From Hyphomicrobiales bacterium (GTDB taxonomy: Bacteria > Pseudomonadota > Alphaproteobacteria > Rhizobiales > Rhizobiaceae), in the NCBI GenBank assembly GCA_900470805.1, contig UCCA01000008.1, positions 94,821-158,820 on the forward strand: 64,000 bases of DNA, in the 5' to 3' direction. The translations under genes were made by a program, and so were the position numbers. This document shows positions 53,779-63,957 of the stretch, piece after piece. The notes under the pieces are model-generated. The model ran no database searches. It saw only the letters and a program-made list of their open reading frames with translations, and was not told the DNA's origin. The number at the start of each line of letters is the position of its first letter. Position 1 is the first letter of the stretch.

Positions 53779-54450
53779 ATGAGCGATAACAACGATCTGC
53801 AGGCGCTGCTGCGCCTGATGGCATGGCTCTCGCCGGCCTTTCCTGTCGGCTCGTTCGCCTATTCCGGCGGGCTCGAGCGTGCAGTGCATGATGGGCTTGT
53901 CAGCGATGCGGCGTCTCTGGACGCGTGGATCGCTGCGATGATCGATCATGGCGCGGTTTGGAACGATGCCGTGCTGTTGTCCGAAAGCCACCGGTCGCAG
54001 GCTGATGCTTCCTCGCTCGCGGCCGTTGCCGAGCTTGCGGAAGCGCTCGCCGGATCGCGTGAACGCCATCAGGAGACGATGCTTATGGGCGACGCCTTCC
54101 TCTCGGCGGCGCGTGCCTGGCCGGACGCCGTATTCGAGCGCCTACCCGGGCATGTCGCCTATCCGGTTGCTGTCGGTGCCGTTGCCGCGGCACATTGCAT
54201 TGCCGTCGAACAGGCGATCGCCGCCTTCCTCCACGCTTATGTCTCGCAGGCTGTTTCATCCGGTATCCGATTGAGCGTTGCCGGGCAGACGGATGGGGTC
54301 GGCATACTGGCGGCGCGGGAGGGTGACATTGCGGCAGTTGCGCGGCGTGCGGCGGCTTCGACGCTCGATGATCTCGGCTCCGCCACCGTTCAGGCCGACA
54401 TCATGTCGCTGCGGCACGAGACGCAGTCGACGCGGCTGTTCCGGTCGTGA
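53779..54450 (+). CDS. ureF: Urease accessory protein UreF
   Basis: 223 aa. Helical UreF fold with LMAWLSPAFPVGSFAYSGGL near the N-terminus and the HVAYPVAVGAVAAAH segment; the C-terminal MSLRHETQSTRLFRS is typical. Couples UreG GTPase to urease activation. 6 bp after ureE. Confidence 0.94.
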   Translation: MSDNNDLQALLRLMAWLSPAFPVGSFAYSGGLERAVHDGLVSDAASLDAWIAAMIDHGAVWNDAVLLSESHRSQADASSLAAVAELAEALAGSRERHQETMLMGDAFLSAARAWPDAVFERLPGHVAYPVAVGAVAAAHCIAVEQAIAAFLHAYVSQAVSSGIRLSVAGQTDGVGILAAREGDIAAVARRAAASTLDDLGSATVQADIMSLRHETQSTRLFRS

Positions 54451-54553
54451 GCATCACCGCGGAAACGCTGCCTGACGGTTGCCACCTGCGCCATTTGCCG
54501 GTGGTTGCCGTGCCACTGCCGCGCTATCATCGTTTTCGATTGGAGTTCACATC

Positions 54554-55142
<589 letters not shown>

Positions 55143-55165
<23 letters not shown>

Positions 55166-55853
55166 TCGCCGGTATTGCCTTCAGCATGTTGAGATTGCTG
55201 ATTTCGATCGAGCGGCCGCTGACGGTGACGCCGGCGGCGCGCAACGACGAGAAGGCGCGAGACAGGGCCTCGGGCGCAAGGCCGAGCTTTCGCGCCAGCA
55301 GGCTCTTTTGAAACGGCAGACGCATCGAGGCAGCGAGACCTTCGGTCTTGCAGTGCGTCAGCAGATAGGTGGCGACGCGCTGCGGCGCTGTCTGCATGCG
55401 GTCGTTGGCGAGGCAATCGATCGTCGATAGCAGGTGCTCGGACAGGCTGCGCATGATCGCGATGCCGATATGCGGGTATGCGGTGAGGAGGCCGCGGACC
55501 TTCTCGAGGTCGAAGCGGGCGAGGAAGGCGTGCTCCATCGCCTGGGCGCCGTAGCGGTAGTCGCCACCGTCGATAACCAGGCATTCCGCAAAGCTGCCGC
55601 GCGGCTCGCAGATCCTGATGTCGCCCTCCTGGTTGTCGCCGCCCAGACGGTAGAGCCGGACAAAACCGGTCAGCACGCAATAGAAGTACTGTGCCTTCTC
55701 GCCCTCGTGAAAGACGACGTCATGTGCCTGGCAGCGGACGATTGTCGCGCAGGAAAGCAGTGCGTCACGCTCGGCCCGCTTCAGGCCGGAAAAAAGAATG
55801 GTTTCGCCAAGCATCGCCTTCTGCTCGCTGCTCAGTCTCATGCCCGTCGTCAT
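55143..55853 (-). CDS. Crp/Fnr-family transcriptional regulator
   Basis: 236 aa. Cyclic-nucleotide-binding-like beta-barrel (about 20-140; [30 protein letters not shown]) and C-terminal winged helix (about 160-225; [20 protein letters not shown]). It lacks an N-terminal Cys cluster of the Fnr type, so is not an iron-sulphur oxygen sensor; closer to NnrR/Dnr or other effector-sensing branches. A perfect FNR-type box lies 78 bp before the start. Confidence 0.88.
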
Positions 55854-55930
55854 CTCTCTCTCCAGGTTCGTCGCAACGCAGGCGGCGTGCCTGCCATGCG
55901 ACTAAAATACCGGAAGTGACGTCGGAGAAC

Positions 55931-55944
55931 TTGATCTGCATCAA
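55931..55944. promoter_or_regulatory. Perfect FNR/FixK-type box
   Basis: TTGAT-ctgc-ATCAA, an exact match to the TTGAT-N4-ATCAA anaerobox, between the Crp/Fnr gene and the RND operon 3' end. Since RND transcription runs into this region from the right, the box most likely controls the Crp/Fnr gene itself. Confidence 0.7.
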
Positions 55945-55960
55945 GCAGCGACAAGAATCA

Positions 55961-55984
55961 GAAAAGCCGGGGATGGCCCCGGCT
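55961..55984 (-). terminator. Intrinsic terminator of the RND operon
   Basis: Perfect 8-bp stem (agccgggg 55965-55972 / ccccggct 55977-55984), 4-nt loop, with T run on the - strand (complement of gaaa at 55961-55964). Lies 23 bp past the stop of the RND permease gene. Confidence 0.85.
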
Positions 55985-56006
55985 AACTCCGTTTCATGAC
56001 CTCATT

Positions 56007-59000
56007 TTACTCGGCCGCGAATGGCGGCAGGCGAACGACATTACCGCCTGATTTGCCCTGCTTGCCTTCCGGCTTCTCGATCGCCGTGACGCGTCCATCG
56101 AGTGCGCCGACGGCGGCGGTCAGCTCTTCGCTCGACATAGGCAGTTCCTCCTTGTCCTTCCGGCCGACGAGGCGACCGAACATCCAGCCGAGCAACCGGG
56201 AGAGATCGTCCATGATCAGGAAGAAGGAGGGCACGACCACCAGCGACAGGACCGTCGAGACGATGATGCCGCCGATGACGGCGATCGCCATCGGTGCGCG
56301 GAACGATCCGCCTTCGCCGACGCCCATCGCCGAAGGCAGCATGCCGGCGGACATGGCGATCGAGGTCATGATGATCGGACGGGCGCGCTTGCGGCCGGCC
56401 TCCACCATGGATTCGACCCGTTCCATGCCGCGATGGCGCATCTCGATGGCGAAATCGACCAGCAAGATCGCGTTCTTGGTGACGATGCCCATCAGCATCA
56501 GGATGCCGATCATCACAGGCATCGACAGCGGGTTCTGCGTGACCAGCAGGCCGACGGCGACGCCGCCGATGGCGAGCGGCAGCGAGAACAGGATGGTGAA
56601 GGGCTGGATCACGTCCTTGAAGAGCAGGATCAGCACCGTCAGTACCAGGAGCAGACCCATCAACATGGCGTTGACGAAGCTCTGCTGCATTTCGGTCTGC
56701 ACCTTGGTGTCGCCGCTTTCGACCAGCTGGACGCTCGGCGGAATGTCGGCCTGCTTGACGATCTCGCGGAAACGGGCGGAGGCTGTATCGAGCGCCACGC
56801 CCTGCGGCAGGTCGGAGCCGATGGCGACGACGCGGTTGCGGTTGTTGCGCTTGATCGAGCTGACACCTTCCGAATAGTCGATGTCGGCAACGGTGGCGAG
56901 CGGAACGGTGCCGCCGCTTGCCGTCTGGATCTTCAGGGCGCGCAGGGCTGCGAGATCGCGGCGCATGTCGAGCGAGGCCTGGACGCGGATCGGGATCTGG
57001 CGATCGTCAAGGTTGATCTTGGCAAGGGCCGCATCGATATCGCCGATGGTGGCGACGCGGATGGTCTCGGAGATCTGCTGCGGCGTGATGCCGAGGCGGG
57101 CGGCCTGGTCCTTGCGCGGGCGAACCTGAAGTTCCGGGCGGGGCAGGGCGCCATCGGCACTGACGTTTGCCAGCACCGGATCGGCGCGCAGCTTCGATTC
57201 GAGGATACCGACGGCGTCGCTCAGATCCTTCTCGTTCTTGGAGAGAAAGTTGAACGACAGGTCGCGCTCGCCGCGGTCGTTGAGCTTCAGGATGCGGACG
57301 TCGGGGATATGACGGAGCTTGGCGAATACTTCCTTCTCGATATCCCATTGCGGACGAACGCGGCCATGGACCTCGACCTTCGGCAGATGCGGGCCGATCA
57401 GCGGGATCGATCCCAGCAGGTCGTTGACCAGCTTCTTGACCAGCGACTGGTCCAGCTTTTGCAAGGCGAGTGTCACCGTCGCGCGGCGAAGCTCGAGTTC
57501 GCCCTTCGGCGATGCACCACCGAGCACGAAGACGCTCTCGACGCCGTTGATGCCCTGGACATTCTTGTAGACTTCGTCTGTCGTAGCCTCGGTATCCTCA
57601 AGCGTTGCGTTCGGCGGCAATTCGACCGAGAGCACGATACGGGACGCGTCTTCCGGCGGCAGGAAGCTGCCGGGGACCTGGGCGAGAAGCGCGAGCGAGG
57701 CGACAAGAAAGGCGATTGCCGCCACCAGCGTCGCATAGCGCGTCCACCAGCGGCTGGTGGTTGCCCGGACAAGGCGCGTGTAGCCGCGGAAAAACAGACC
57801 GTCGTTGTCATGATGGTCTTCCATTCCGTCTTCGGCGCGCATGAGATAGGCGGCCATCATCGGCGTTATCAATCGCGCGACCATCAGCGAGAAGAACACG
57901 GAGAAGGCGACCGTCAGGCCGAACTGGATGAAGTACTGGCCGGGAATGCCGGGCATGAACGACACCGGCACGAAGACGGCGATGATGGTGAAGGTGGTGG
58001 CGATGACGGCGAGGCCGATTTCGTCGGCGGCCTCGATCGCGGCGCGGTAAGGCGTCTTGCCCATCTTGATATGGCGGGCAATGTTCTCGATCTCGACGAT
58101 GGCGTCGTCGACGAGAATGCCGGTCGCCAGCGTCAGGGCGAGGAAGCTGACGAGGTTCAGTGAGAAGCCCATCAGGTCCATGATCCAGAATGTCGGAATC
58201 GCGGAGAGGGGGAGCGCCACGGCCGAGATCAGCGTTGCGCGCCAGTTCCTGAGGAACAGGAAGACGACGATGATGGCGAGCAATGCGCCTTCCATCAGCG
58301 TGTGGAGGGCGGCCTCGTAGTTGCCGTAGCTGAAGTAGACGGAGTCGTCGATCAACTCGATCTTGACGTTCGGGTTCTCGCTGCGAACCTTCTCAAGGCT
58401 TTTCGATACCGTCTCGGCGACGCTGACTTCGCTGGCGCCCTTCGAGCGGAAGACGCCGAAAGTAACGACCGGGGTCGCGTTGAAGCGCGAGAAGGATTTC
58501 GGCTCCTCATAGGTGTCCTTGATGGTGCCGAGATCGGAGACCTTGACGAAGCGGCCGTTGGGCAGCGCGATCGTGGTGTTGGCCAGCTCGGCGACATTGC
58601 GGGCGTCGCCGAGAACGCGGATCGCCTGCTCGGCGCCAGCCACCTGGCCACGGCCGGAGCCGAGATCGACGTTGGTGCCGCGCAGTTGCTGGTTCACGCT
58701 GGCGGCCGTGATGCCGTAGGCGTTCAGCCGGTCTGGGTTGAGTTCGATCCGCACTTCGCGATCGGCGCCGCCGTAGCGGTCGACGCGGCCGATGCCGGTC
58801 TGGCCCTGCAGGGAGCGCTTGACTGTGTCGTCGACGAACCAGGAGAGCTCCTCGAGCGTCATGTCGGGCGATGAGACGGCGAAGGTCTGGATCGCCTGTC
58901 CTTCGACATCGACCTTGGAGACGATCGGCTCATCGACATTGGCGGGGAGGTTGCTGCGGATGCGGTCGATGGCGTCCTTGGTGTCCTGCACCGCCTGCTC

Positions 59001-59303
59001 GGTCGGCACTTCCATGCGGAACATGACGTTGGTCTGCGACTGGCCGTCGGTCACCGTAGACTGGATCTCGTCGATACCGTTGATGCTGGCGACGGCGTCC
59101 TCGATCTCCTTCGTCACCTGCGTTTCCAGCTCGGACGGCGAGGCGCCGCTCTGGGTGACGACGATGGAGACGAGGGGAACGTCGATATTCGGAAAACGGG
59201 TGATCGGCAGCTTGTTGAAGGCCTGGATGCCGACAAAGAGCAGCAACGCAAACACCAGAAGCGGCGCGACGGGATTTCGGATGGACCAAGCTGAAAAATT
59301 CAT
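56007..59303 (-). CDS. RND (HAE1/AcrB-type) multidrug efflux permease
   Basis: 1098 aa, twelve membrane helices with two large periplasmic loops. Proton-relay pair in GILVDDAIVEIENI near residue 400, start MNFSAWSIRNPVAPLL, and duplicated RND helices with late GIVTKNAILLVDFA. C-terminal extension of about 50 residues with KDKEELPMSSEELT and a basic end. Drives drug or metabolite efflux together with the adaptor encoded 11 bp upstream. No outer-membrane channel gene is in the cluster, so a TolC from elsewhere is needed. Confidence 0.95.
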   Translation of the reverse strand: MNFSAWSIRNPVAPLLVFALLLFVGIQAFNKLPITRFPNIDVPLVSIVVTQSGASPSELETQVTKEIEDAVASINGIDEIQSTVTDGQSQTNVMFRMEVPTEQAVQDTKDAIDRIRSNLPANVDEPIVSKVDVEGQAIQTFAVSSPDMTLEELSWFVDDTVKRSLQGQTGIGRVDRYGGADREVRIELNPDRLNAYGITAASVNQQLRGTNVDLGSGRGQVAGAEQAIRVLGDARNVAELANTTIALPNGRFVKVSDLGTIKDTYEEPKSFSRFNATPVVTFGVFRSKGASEVSVAETVSKSLEKVRSENPNVKIELIDDSVYFSYGNYEAALHTLMEGALLAIIVVFLFLRNWRATLISAVALPLSAIPTFWIMDLMGFSLNLVSFLALTLATGILVDDAIVEIENIARHIKMGKTPYRAAIEAADEIGLAVIATTFTIIAVFVPVSFMPGIPGQYFIQFGLTVAFSVFFSLMVARLITPMMAAYLMRAEDGMEDHHDNDGLFFRGYTRLVRATTSRWWTRYATLVAAIAFLVASLALLAQVPGSFLPPEDASRIVLSVELPPNATLEDTEATTDEVYKNVQGINGVESVFVLGGASPKGELELRRATVTLALQKLDQSLVKKLVNDLLGSIPLIGPHLPKVEVHGRVRPQWDIEKEVFAKLRHIPDVRILKLNDRGERDLSFNFLSKNEKDLSDAVGILESKLRADPVLANVSADGALPRPELQVRPRKDQAARLGITPQQISETIRVATIGDIDAALAKINLDDRQIPIRVQASLDMRRDLAALRALKIQTASGGTVPLATVADIDYSEGVSSIKRNNRNRVVAIGSDLPQGVALDTASARFREIVKQADIPPSVQLVESGDTKVQTEMQQSFVNAMLMGLLLVLTVLILLFKDVIQPFTILFSLPLAIGGVAVGLLVTQNPLSMPVMIGILMLMGIVTKNAILLVDFAIEMRHRGMERVESMVEAGRKRARPIIMTSIAMSAGMLPSAMGVGEGGSFRAPMAIAVIGGIIVSTVLSLVVVPSFFLIMDDLSRLLGWMFGRLVGRKDKEELPMSSEELTAAVGALDGRVTAIEKPEGKQGKSGGNVVRLPPFAAE

Positions 59304-59314
59304 CGGGCCGTCTC

Positions 59315-60520
59315 TTAGTTGGAAGCCGCGGGCTGGTCACGGACCGGGGTGATGTGGTCGCCATCGCGGACATAGGCGCCCGCCTTGGCAACGACTTCCT
59401 GGCCAGACGCCAGTCCCTTGGTGATCTCGACATAGGCACCGTCCTGGATGCCGGTCTCGACCTTGACGAACTTCACCACGTTATCGACAACCTCGCGAGC
59501 CGACGAGCCTTCGCTGGTGGTCAGGACTGCGGACAGCGGCAGGGCGACGTTTTCGGTGGTCTGCACGGTGATGTCGGCGCTGCCGTACATGCCGGAGCGG
59601 GCCTTGCTGCTGTCGTCGATCAGGATGTGGACGAGACCGAGACGGGTCAGCGGATCGACTGTCGGCGAAACGAGCCGCACCGAGCCGGTCAGCTTATCGC
59701 GGCTGCCGGAGAGGGCGATCGTCGCCTTCTGGCCGTGTTGGATTTTGACGATGTCGTTTTCGCCGACTTCGGCGACGAGCTCGATCTTGTCGTCACGGAT
59801 GATGGTGAACAGCGGCTCCCCGGTGCCCGACGCGATCGCGCCGACCTTGGCGGTCTTGGCGGCAACGGTGCCGTCCACCGGCGTCTTCACGTCGGTGCGG
59901 GCGAGCTTCAGGTTGGCGTCGGCGATCTGGCTCTCGGTGACCTTGATGTCGGCCACGGCCACCTGGATAGCCTGCTCGGCGGAGGAGACGCGGGCGTTGG
60001 CGGATGCGGCGGCGGCGTCGGCCTGTTCGACCGTCGCGGTCGAGACGGTGCCCTTCTTGCCCATTTCCTGGGCGCGGGCCTGTTGCTGGCGGGCCTGCTC
60101 GGCGTTTGCCTGGGCCTCGATCAACTGGGCGCGGAGCTGGGCAAGGCTCGCTTCGTTCTTGGCGCGGGTGGCCTGCAGCTGGCTCTTTTCGAGCACAAGC
60201 GCGTCGTCGTTCAGAGTGGCCAGCGCGCTGCCGGCCCGCACCTTGTCGCCAACGTCGGCATTGAGCGAACGGATCGACAGGCCTTCAACCTGAGGCTGGA
60301 TATAGATTTCCTCGACTGGCTTGACCGTGCCGGTGGCGATGACGCGATCGACCAGCGCGCGCTTGGTCACGGAGGTGACGACGATCGCCGGCAGGTTCTG
60401 CTGCGGCTTGGCGACCGCCGCTTCCTGCGCGAAGGCGACCGGGGTAAATGCCACTGCTGCCGCCAAGGCGGTCGCGAGCAGGGTGGAGGCGCGTAGAGTT
60501 TTAGGCGTCATGCGTACCAT
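59315..60520 (-). CDS. RND efflux periplasmic adaptor (MFP) subunit
   Basis: 401 aa counting from ATG 60520 (MVRMTPKTLRAS); ATG 60511 is equally possible and the open frame begins at 60556. Signal peptide ending near FTPVAFA-QEA. Lipoyl/barrel-sandwich halves (VIATGTVKPVEEIYIQPQVE; LARTDVKTPVDGTV) flank an alpha-helical hairpin (about 105-200), then the beta-barrel and membrane-proximal domains. Operon with the RND permease. Confidence 0.93.
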   Translation of the reverse strand: MVRMTPKTLRASTLLATALAAAVAFTPVAFAQEAAVAKPQQNLPAIVVTSVTKRALVDRVIATGTVKPVEEIYIQPQVEGLSIRSLNADVGDKVRAGSALATLNDDALVLEKSQLQATRAKNEASLAQLRAQLIEAQANAEQARQQQARAQEMGKKGTVSTATVEQADAAAASANARVSSAEQAIQVAVADIKVTESQIADANLKLARTDVKTPVDGTVAAKTAKVGAIASGTGEPLFTIIRDDKIELVAEVGENDIVKIQHGQKATIALSGSRDKLTGSVRLVSPTVDPLTRLGLVHILIDDSSKARSGMYGSADITVQTTENVALPLSAVLTTSEGSSAREVVDNVVKFVKVETGIQDGAYVEITKGLASGQEVVAKAGAYVRDGDHITPVRDQPAASN

Positions 60521-60924
60521 GCGTCTTGGTCCAGTCTTTGAAATTAAAGTGGCCAAACTCGCGCCTTGTCCTCAGCTCGCGAAGGCCTGCTCCCGTCATG
60601 TATGCTCAGAAATATTCCCGCATCATCTGCCGTCTCTTACATCCGTAAGATGACCCTCGTCCGGCAAACGCCAGATGTACGTGGGATCGTCTCACCCATC
60701 GCACAAGCCCGGCGGAAATTAATTCCTCGCGCCGCACAATAATGAGCTACCGCTCACAGATCAATCACCATCCGGTGATGCCGGCATTCGGTTTGTTGAT
60801 CGCAATTCCGTCATTCCTATGACGCTCGGACACCTGCCAATCCGACAGGCGGAAGAATTTTATATCGGTTTCAACGAAAAACGCGCGGATTGGCTCCGCG
60901 CGTCCTGTTCTCATGACTGTGCCG
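60521..60924. promoter_or_regulatory. Regulatory region upstream of the RND operon with two small inverted repeats
   Basis: TCTTAC-N4-GTAAGA (60635-60650) and ATCACC-N4-GGTGAT (60764-60779) are perfect 6+6 palindromes 115-260 bp before the adaptor gene, candidates for operators of a repressor such as a TetR protein. No regulator gene is adjacent. The rest of the region contains only the terminator of the ABC importer. Confidence 0.45.
60877..60903 (-). terminator. Intrinsic terminator of the ABC importer operon
   Basis: 8-bp perfect GC stem (acgcgcgg 60881-60888 / ccgcgcgt 60896-60903) with T run on the - strand. Lies 22 bp past the substrate-binding protein stop. Confidence 0.88.
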
Positions 60925-61896
60925 TTACTTGGCGGCAGCGTCGGTGACGTCGTGCGTCCAGGCGCCCGTCGGCTCCTTGCTGATGATCTTCTGGTCCAGC
61001 AGGGCCTTGGCGGTGCGGTCGTAGAGCGTGGTGTCGAGCTTGCCCGTGCCGTCGCCGATCAGCTTGGCCACTTCGCTCATCATCCGCTTCTGGTGGTTTT
61101 CGTCCTGGCCACCGGCGTCGACGACGATGCCGGCTGCATCATCGGGGTTCTCGACGGCGTATTTCCAGCCCTTCATCGAGGCCTTTACGAACTTCGCCAT
61201 CTTTTCCTTGAAGGCCGGGTCCTTCAGCTTCTCTTCGTTGGCGTAGAGGCCGTCCTCGAGCAGGTCGTTGCCCATGGCGGTGTAGTTGAAGACCGTCAAT
61301 TCCTCAGGCTTGAAGCCGGCATCAATCGCCTGCCAGTATTCGTTATAGGTCATGACGGAGATGCAATCGGCCTGCTTCTGCAGGAGCGGCTGCACGTCGA
61401 AGCTCTGCTTCAGAACGGTGACACCATCCTTGCCGCCGTCGGTCTTCAGGCCGATCTTGTTCATCCAGGCGAAGAACGGATATTCGTTGCCGAAGAACCA
61501 GACGCCGAGCGTGTGGCCCTTGAAGTCGGCTTCGGTCTTGATCGGGCCGTCCTTGCGGCAAATCAGTTCCATGCCTGATTTCTGGAAGGGCTGGGCGATG
61601 TTGACGAGGGGAACGCCCTTTTCGCGGGCAACCAATGCGCCGCCCATCCAGTCGACGATCACGTCGGCGCCGCCGCCGGCGATGACCTGCTCAGGAGCGA
61701 TATCAGGGCCGCCCGGCTTGATGTCAACGTCGAGGCCTTCCTCTTCGTAGTAGCCCTTTTCCTTGGCGACGTAGTAGCCGGCGAACTGCGACTGGGTGAC
61801 CCACTTCAGCTGAAGCGTCACCTTGTCGGCGGCCATCGCGTGGCTTGCCGCCATCGCCATGGCGCTCGCCATCATTGCAAGAACCAGTTTTTTCAT
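60925..61896 (-). CDS. NMT1/THI5-like ABC transporter substrate-binding protein
   Basis: 323 aa from the ATG at 61896, which follows gaggga; the frame opens at 61965. Signal peptide MKKLVLAMMASAMAMAASHAMA. The mature protein has the NMT1/THI5 pattern LQLKWVTQSQFAGYYVAKEK and GVWFFGNEYPFFAWMNKIG. The family binds thiamine-pyrimidine precursors, riboflavin, nitrate or sulphonates; GNEYPF and the LKW-x-QSQFAGYY start favour a pyrimidine- or flavin-type ligand, but that is weak inference. Confidence 0.88.
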   Translation of the reverse strand: MKKLVLAMMASAMAMAASHAMAADKVTLQLKWVTQSQFAGYYVAKEKGYYEEEGLDVDIKPGGPDIAPEQVIAGGGADVIVDWMGGALVAREKGVPLVNIAQPFQKSGMELICRKDGPIKTEADFKGHTLGVWFFGNEYPFFAWMNKIGLKTDGGKDGVTVLKQSFDVQPLLQKQADCISVMTYNEYWQAIDAGFKPEELTVFNYTAMGNDLLEDGLYANEEKLKDPAFKEKMAKFVKASMKGWKYAVENPDDAAGIVVDAGGQDENHQKRMMSEVAKLIGDGTGKLDTTLYDRTAKALLDQKIISKEPTGAWTHDVTDAAAK

Positions 61897-61954
61897 TTTC
61901 TTGTTCCCTCTTTCTTTTGTTATGCCCGACCCCAGTGTCGGGAATAAGCGACGT

Positions 61955-63076
61955 CTAGCCACCACGGATAGACGGATGCCAGAATGTCACCGCCCGTTCG
62001 GCCAGGGCGACGACGCCGTAGAAGATCGAGCCAGCCAGCGCCGCGACGGCGATTTCGGCCCAGACCATGTCGACATTCATGCGCCCGATCTCGGTGGAGA
62101 TGCGAAAGCCCATGCCGACGATCGGCGTACCGAAGAACTCGGCGACGATGGCACCAATCAGCGCCAGCGTCGAGTTGATCTTCAATGCATTGAAAATGAA
62201 CGGCATGGCGGCCGGAAGCCGCAGCTTGAAGAGCGTCTGCCAGTAGCTGGAGGCGTAGGTCTGCATCAGGTCGCGCTCCATCGCGCCCGAGGCGGCGAGG
62301 CCGGCAACGGTGTTCACCAGCATCGGGAAGAAGGTCATGATGACGACGACGGCGGCCTTGGACTGCCAGTCGAAGCCGAACCACATGACCATGATCGGCG
62401 CCACGCCGATCATCGGCAGGGCCGAGACCATATTGCCGATGGGCAGCAGGCCACGGCGCAGGAAGGCGACGCGGTCGGCGAGGATGGCGACGACGAAGCC
62501 GGCGCCGCAGCCGATGATATAGCCGGCGAGGACGGCCTTGAAGATGGTCTGCCTGACGTCATCACCCAGCGTTGGCAGCGAGCCCATGATGCGGGCGCCG
62601 ATGGCGCTGGGCGGTGGCAGGAGCACGAAGGGAATGCCGGCGCCGCGGGTGGCGGTTTCCCAGAGGATCAAGATCCAGGCGCCGAAAATGGCTGGCACCA
62701 GCAGCCGCAGTGCGGTGTCGCTTCCCCGCGACTTGGCTCTCACCTCGACGATCTCGCTGACGCAGCGCCAGGCGAGCAGCCAGCACGCGGCGATCAGCAG
62801 GAAGAACGGCTTGGCTGCCAGACCTTCGTTGCCGCGCAGGGCGGACAGCAGCATCCATGCACCGCCATGGGCGCCGATGAACAGCACCGTCGCCCGGCTG
62901 GTTGCCGATTGCGGGAGGAAGGAGATCAGCGCGGATGCGGCGATGAGGATGACGATGATTGCCGTCGCGCCCTCCGAGGTCGCGCGAGGGGCGGTGGCGG
63001 CGAACAGTGGCAGCGAGACGAAGGCTGCTGCGGTCAGGATAAGGGCGATCAGCGCCTGCCATGGTGCATGTTTCAT
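61955..63076 (-). CDS. ABC transporter permease with N-terminal membrane extension
   Basis: 373 aa. Residues 1-110 contain about four extra helices before a SsuC/ThiX-type permease core with the EAA-like loop ASSYWQTLFKLRLPAAMPFI. Second gene of the importer operon: its start overlaps the previous permease gene by 4 bp and the binding protein follows 58 bp after its stop. Confidence 0.88.
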   Translation of the reverse strand: MKHAPWQALIALILTAAAFVSLPLFAATAPRATSEGATAIIVILIAASALISFLPQSATSRATVLFIGAHGGAWMLLSALRGNEGLAAKPFFLLIAACWLLAWRCVSEIVEVRAKSRGSDTALRLLVPAIFGAWILILWETATRGAGIPFVLLPPPSAIGARIMGSLPTLGDDVRQTIFKAVLAGYIIGCGAGFVVAILADRVAFLRRGLLPIGNMVSALPMIGVAPIMVMWFGFDWQSKAAVVVIMTFFPMLVNTVAGLAASGAMERDLMQTYASSYWQTLFKLRLPAAMPFIFNALKINSTLALIGAIVAEFFGTPIVGMGFRISTEIGRMNVDMVWAEIAVAALAGSIFYGVVALAERAVTFWHPSIRGG

Positions 63077-63957
63077 GCGGATCTCCCGCCCATCGCCCTG
63101 TCGACGATCTTCGCCGCGATGCTGACGACCATGATCAATAGGGCTGCCAGCAGCGAGCCGGCGATCAGGGCCGCCCAGATGTCGATGGTCTGGCTGTAGT
63201 AGGCGCCGGCCAAAAGCTTCGAGCCAATGCCGGCGACGGCGCCGGTCGGCAGTTCGCCGACGATGGCGCCGACGAGGCTGGCGGCGATCGCCACCTTCAT
63301 CGAGGTGAAGAGATAGGGCACGGAGGCGGGGACGCGCAGTCTCCAGAACGTCTGGGCGGCCGAGGCGTTATAGGTGCGCATCAGGTCGAGCAGCATGACC
63401 TCAGGCGAGCGCAGGCCCTTCACCATGCCGACGGTGACGGGGAAGAAGGACAGGTAGGTCGAGATCAGGGCCTTGGGGATGAGGCCGGTGATGTTTATGG
63501 CGCCGAGCACGACGATCACCATCGGGGCGATCGCCAGGATCGGGATGGTCTGCGAGGTGATGATCCACGGCATAAGGCTGCGATCGAGCGCCTTGATGTG
63601 GACGATGCCGACGGCGATCAGGATGCCGAGCAGCGTGCCGAGCGTGAAGCCGAGCACGGTGGAGGAGAGGGTGACGCCCGAGTGATAGACAAGGCTGCGG
63701 TTGCTGGAGAGCTTGCGCAGGAAGGTGTTCTCGAAAAAGTTCTGCGCCACTTGGTGGGGGGCGGGGAGGAGCGGTTTGGGCTGAGAGAGGGTACTGGAGA
63801 TGAACTCGGTGGTGGTCGGCGTGACCTTGCCTCGGGCGTCCATGTCGCGCTGGAAGGGGGCGTTCATCAGGACCGCCGCGACGTACCAGATGGCGACGAG
63901 GGCAATGAGGATTGATGTGACGGGGATGATCTTGGCGCGCAGGGTGTCTGGGGTCAT
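63073..63957 (-). CDS. ABC transporter permease
   Basis: 294 aa. N-terminal helix, a soluble stretch of about 60 residues (RDMDARGKVTPTTTEFISST), then a six-helix SsuC/ThiX-type core with EAA loop YNASAAQTFWRLRVPASVPY. Pairs with the following permease to form a heterodimeric pore. The ATPase gene is not in the window and may lie to the right, where only 43 bp of unassigned sequence remain. Confidence 0.88.
   Translation of the reverse strand: MTPDTLRAKIIPVTSILIALVAIWYVAAVLMNAPFQRDMDARGKVTPTTTEFISSTLSQPKPLLPAPHQVAQNFFENTFLRKLSSNRSLVYHSGVTLSSTVLGFTLGTLLGILIAVGIVHIKALDRSLMPWIITSQTIPILAIAPMVIVVLGAINITGLIPKALISTYLSFFPVTVGMVKGLRSPEVMLLDLMRTYNASAAQTFWRLRVPASVPYLFTSMKVAIAASLVGAIVGELPTGAVAGIGSKLLAGAYYSQTIDIWAALIAGSLLAALLIMVVSIAAKIVDRAMGGRSA

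Noticed and set aside
56433..58163. 576-codon open frame antisense to the RND permease
   Set aside because: Mirror of codon bias in a GC-rich gene; the opposite strand is a complete RND protein with all motifs.
59354..60496. 380-codon + strand frame opposite the RND adaptor
   Set aside because: Gly/Asp-rich shadow of the adaptor; no start signal and no recognisable motif.
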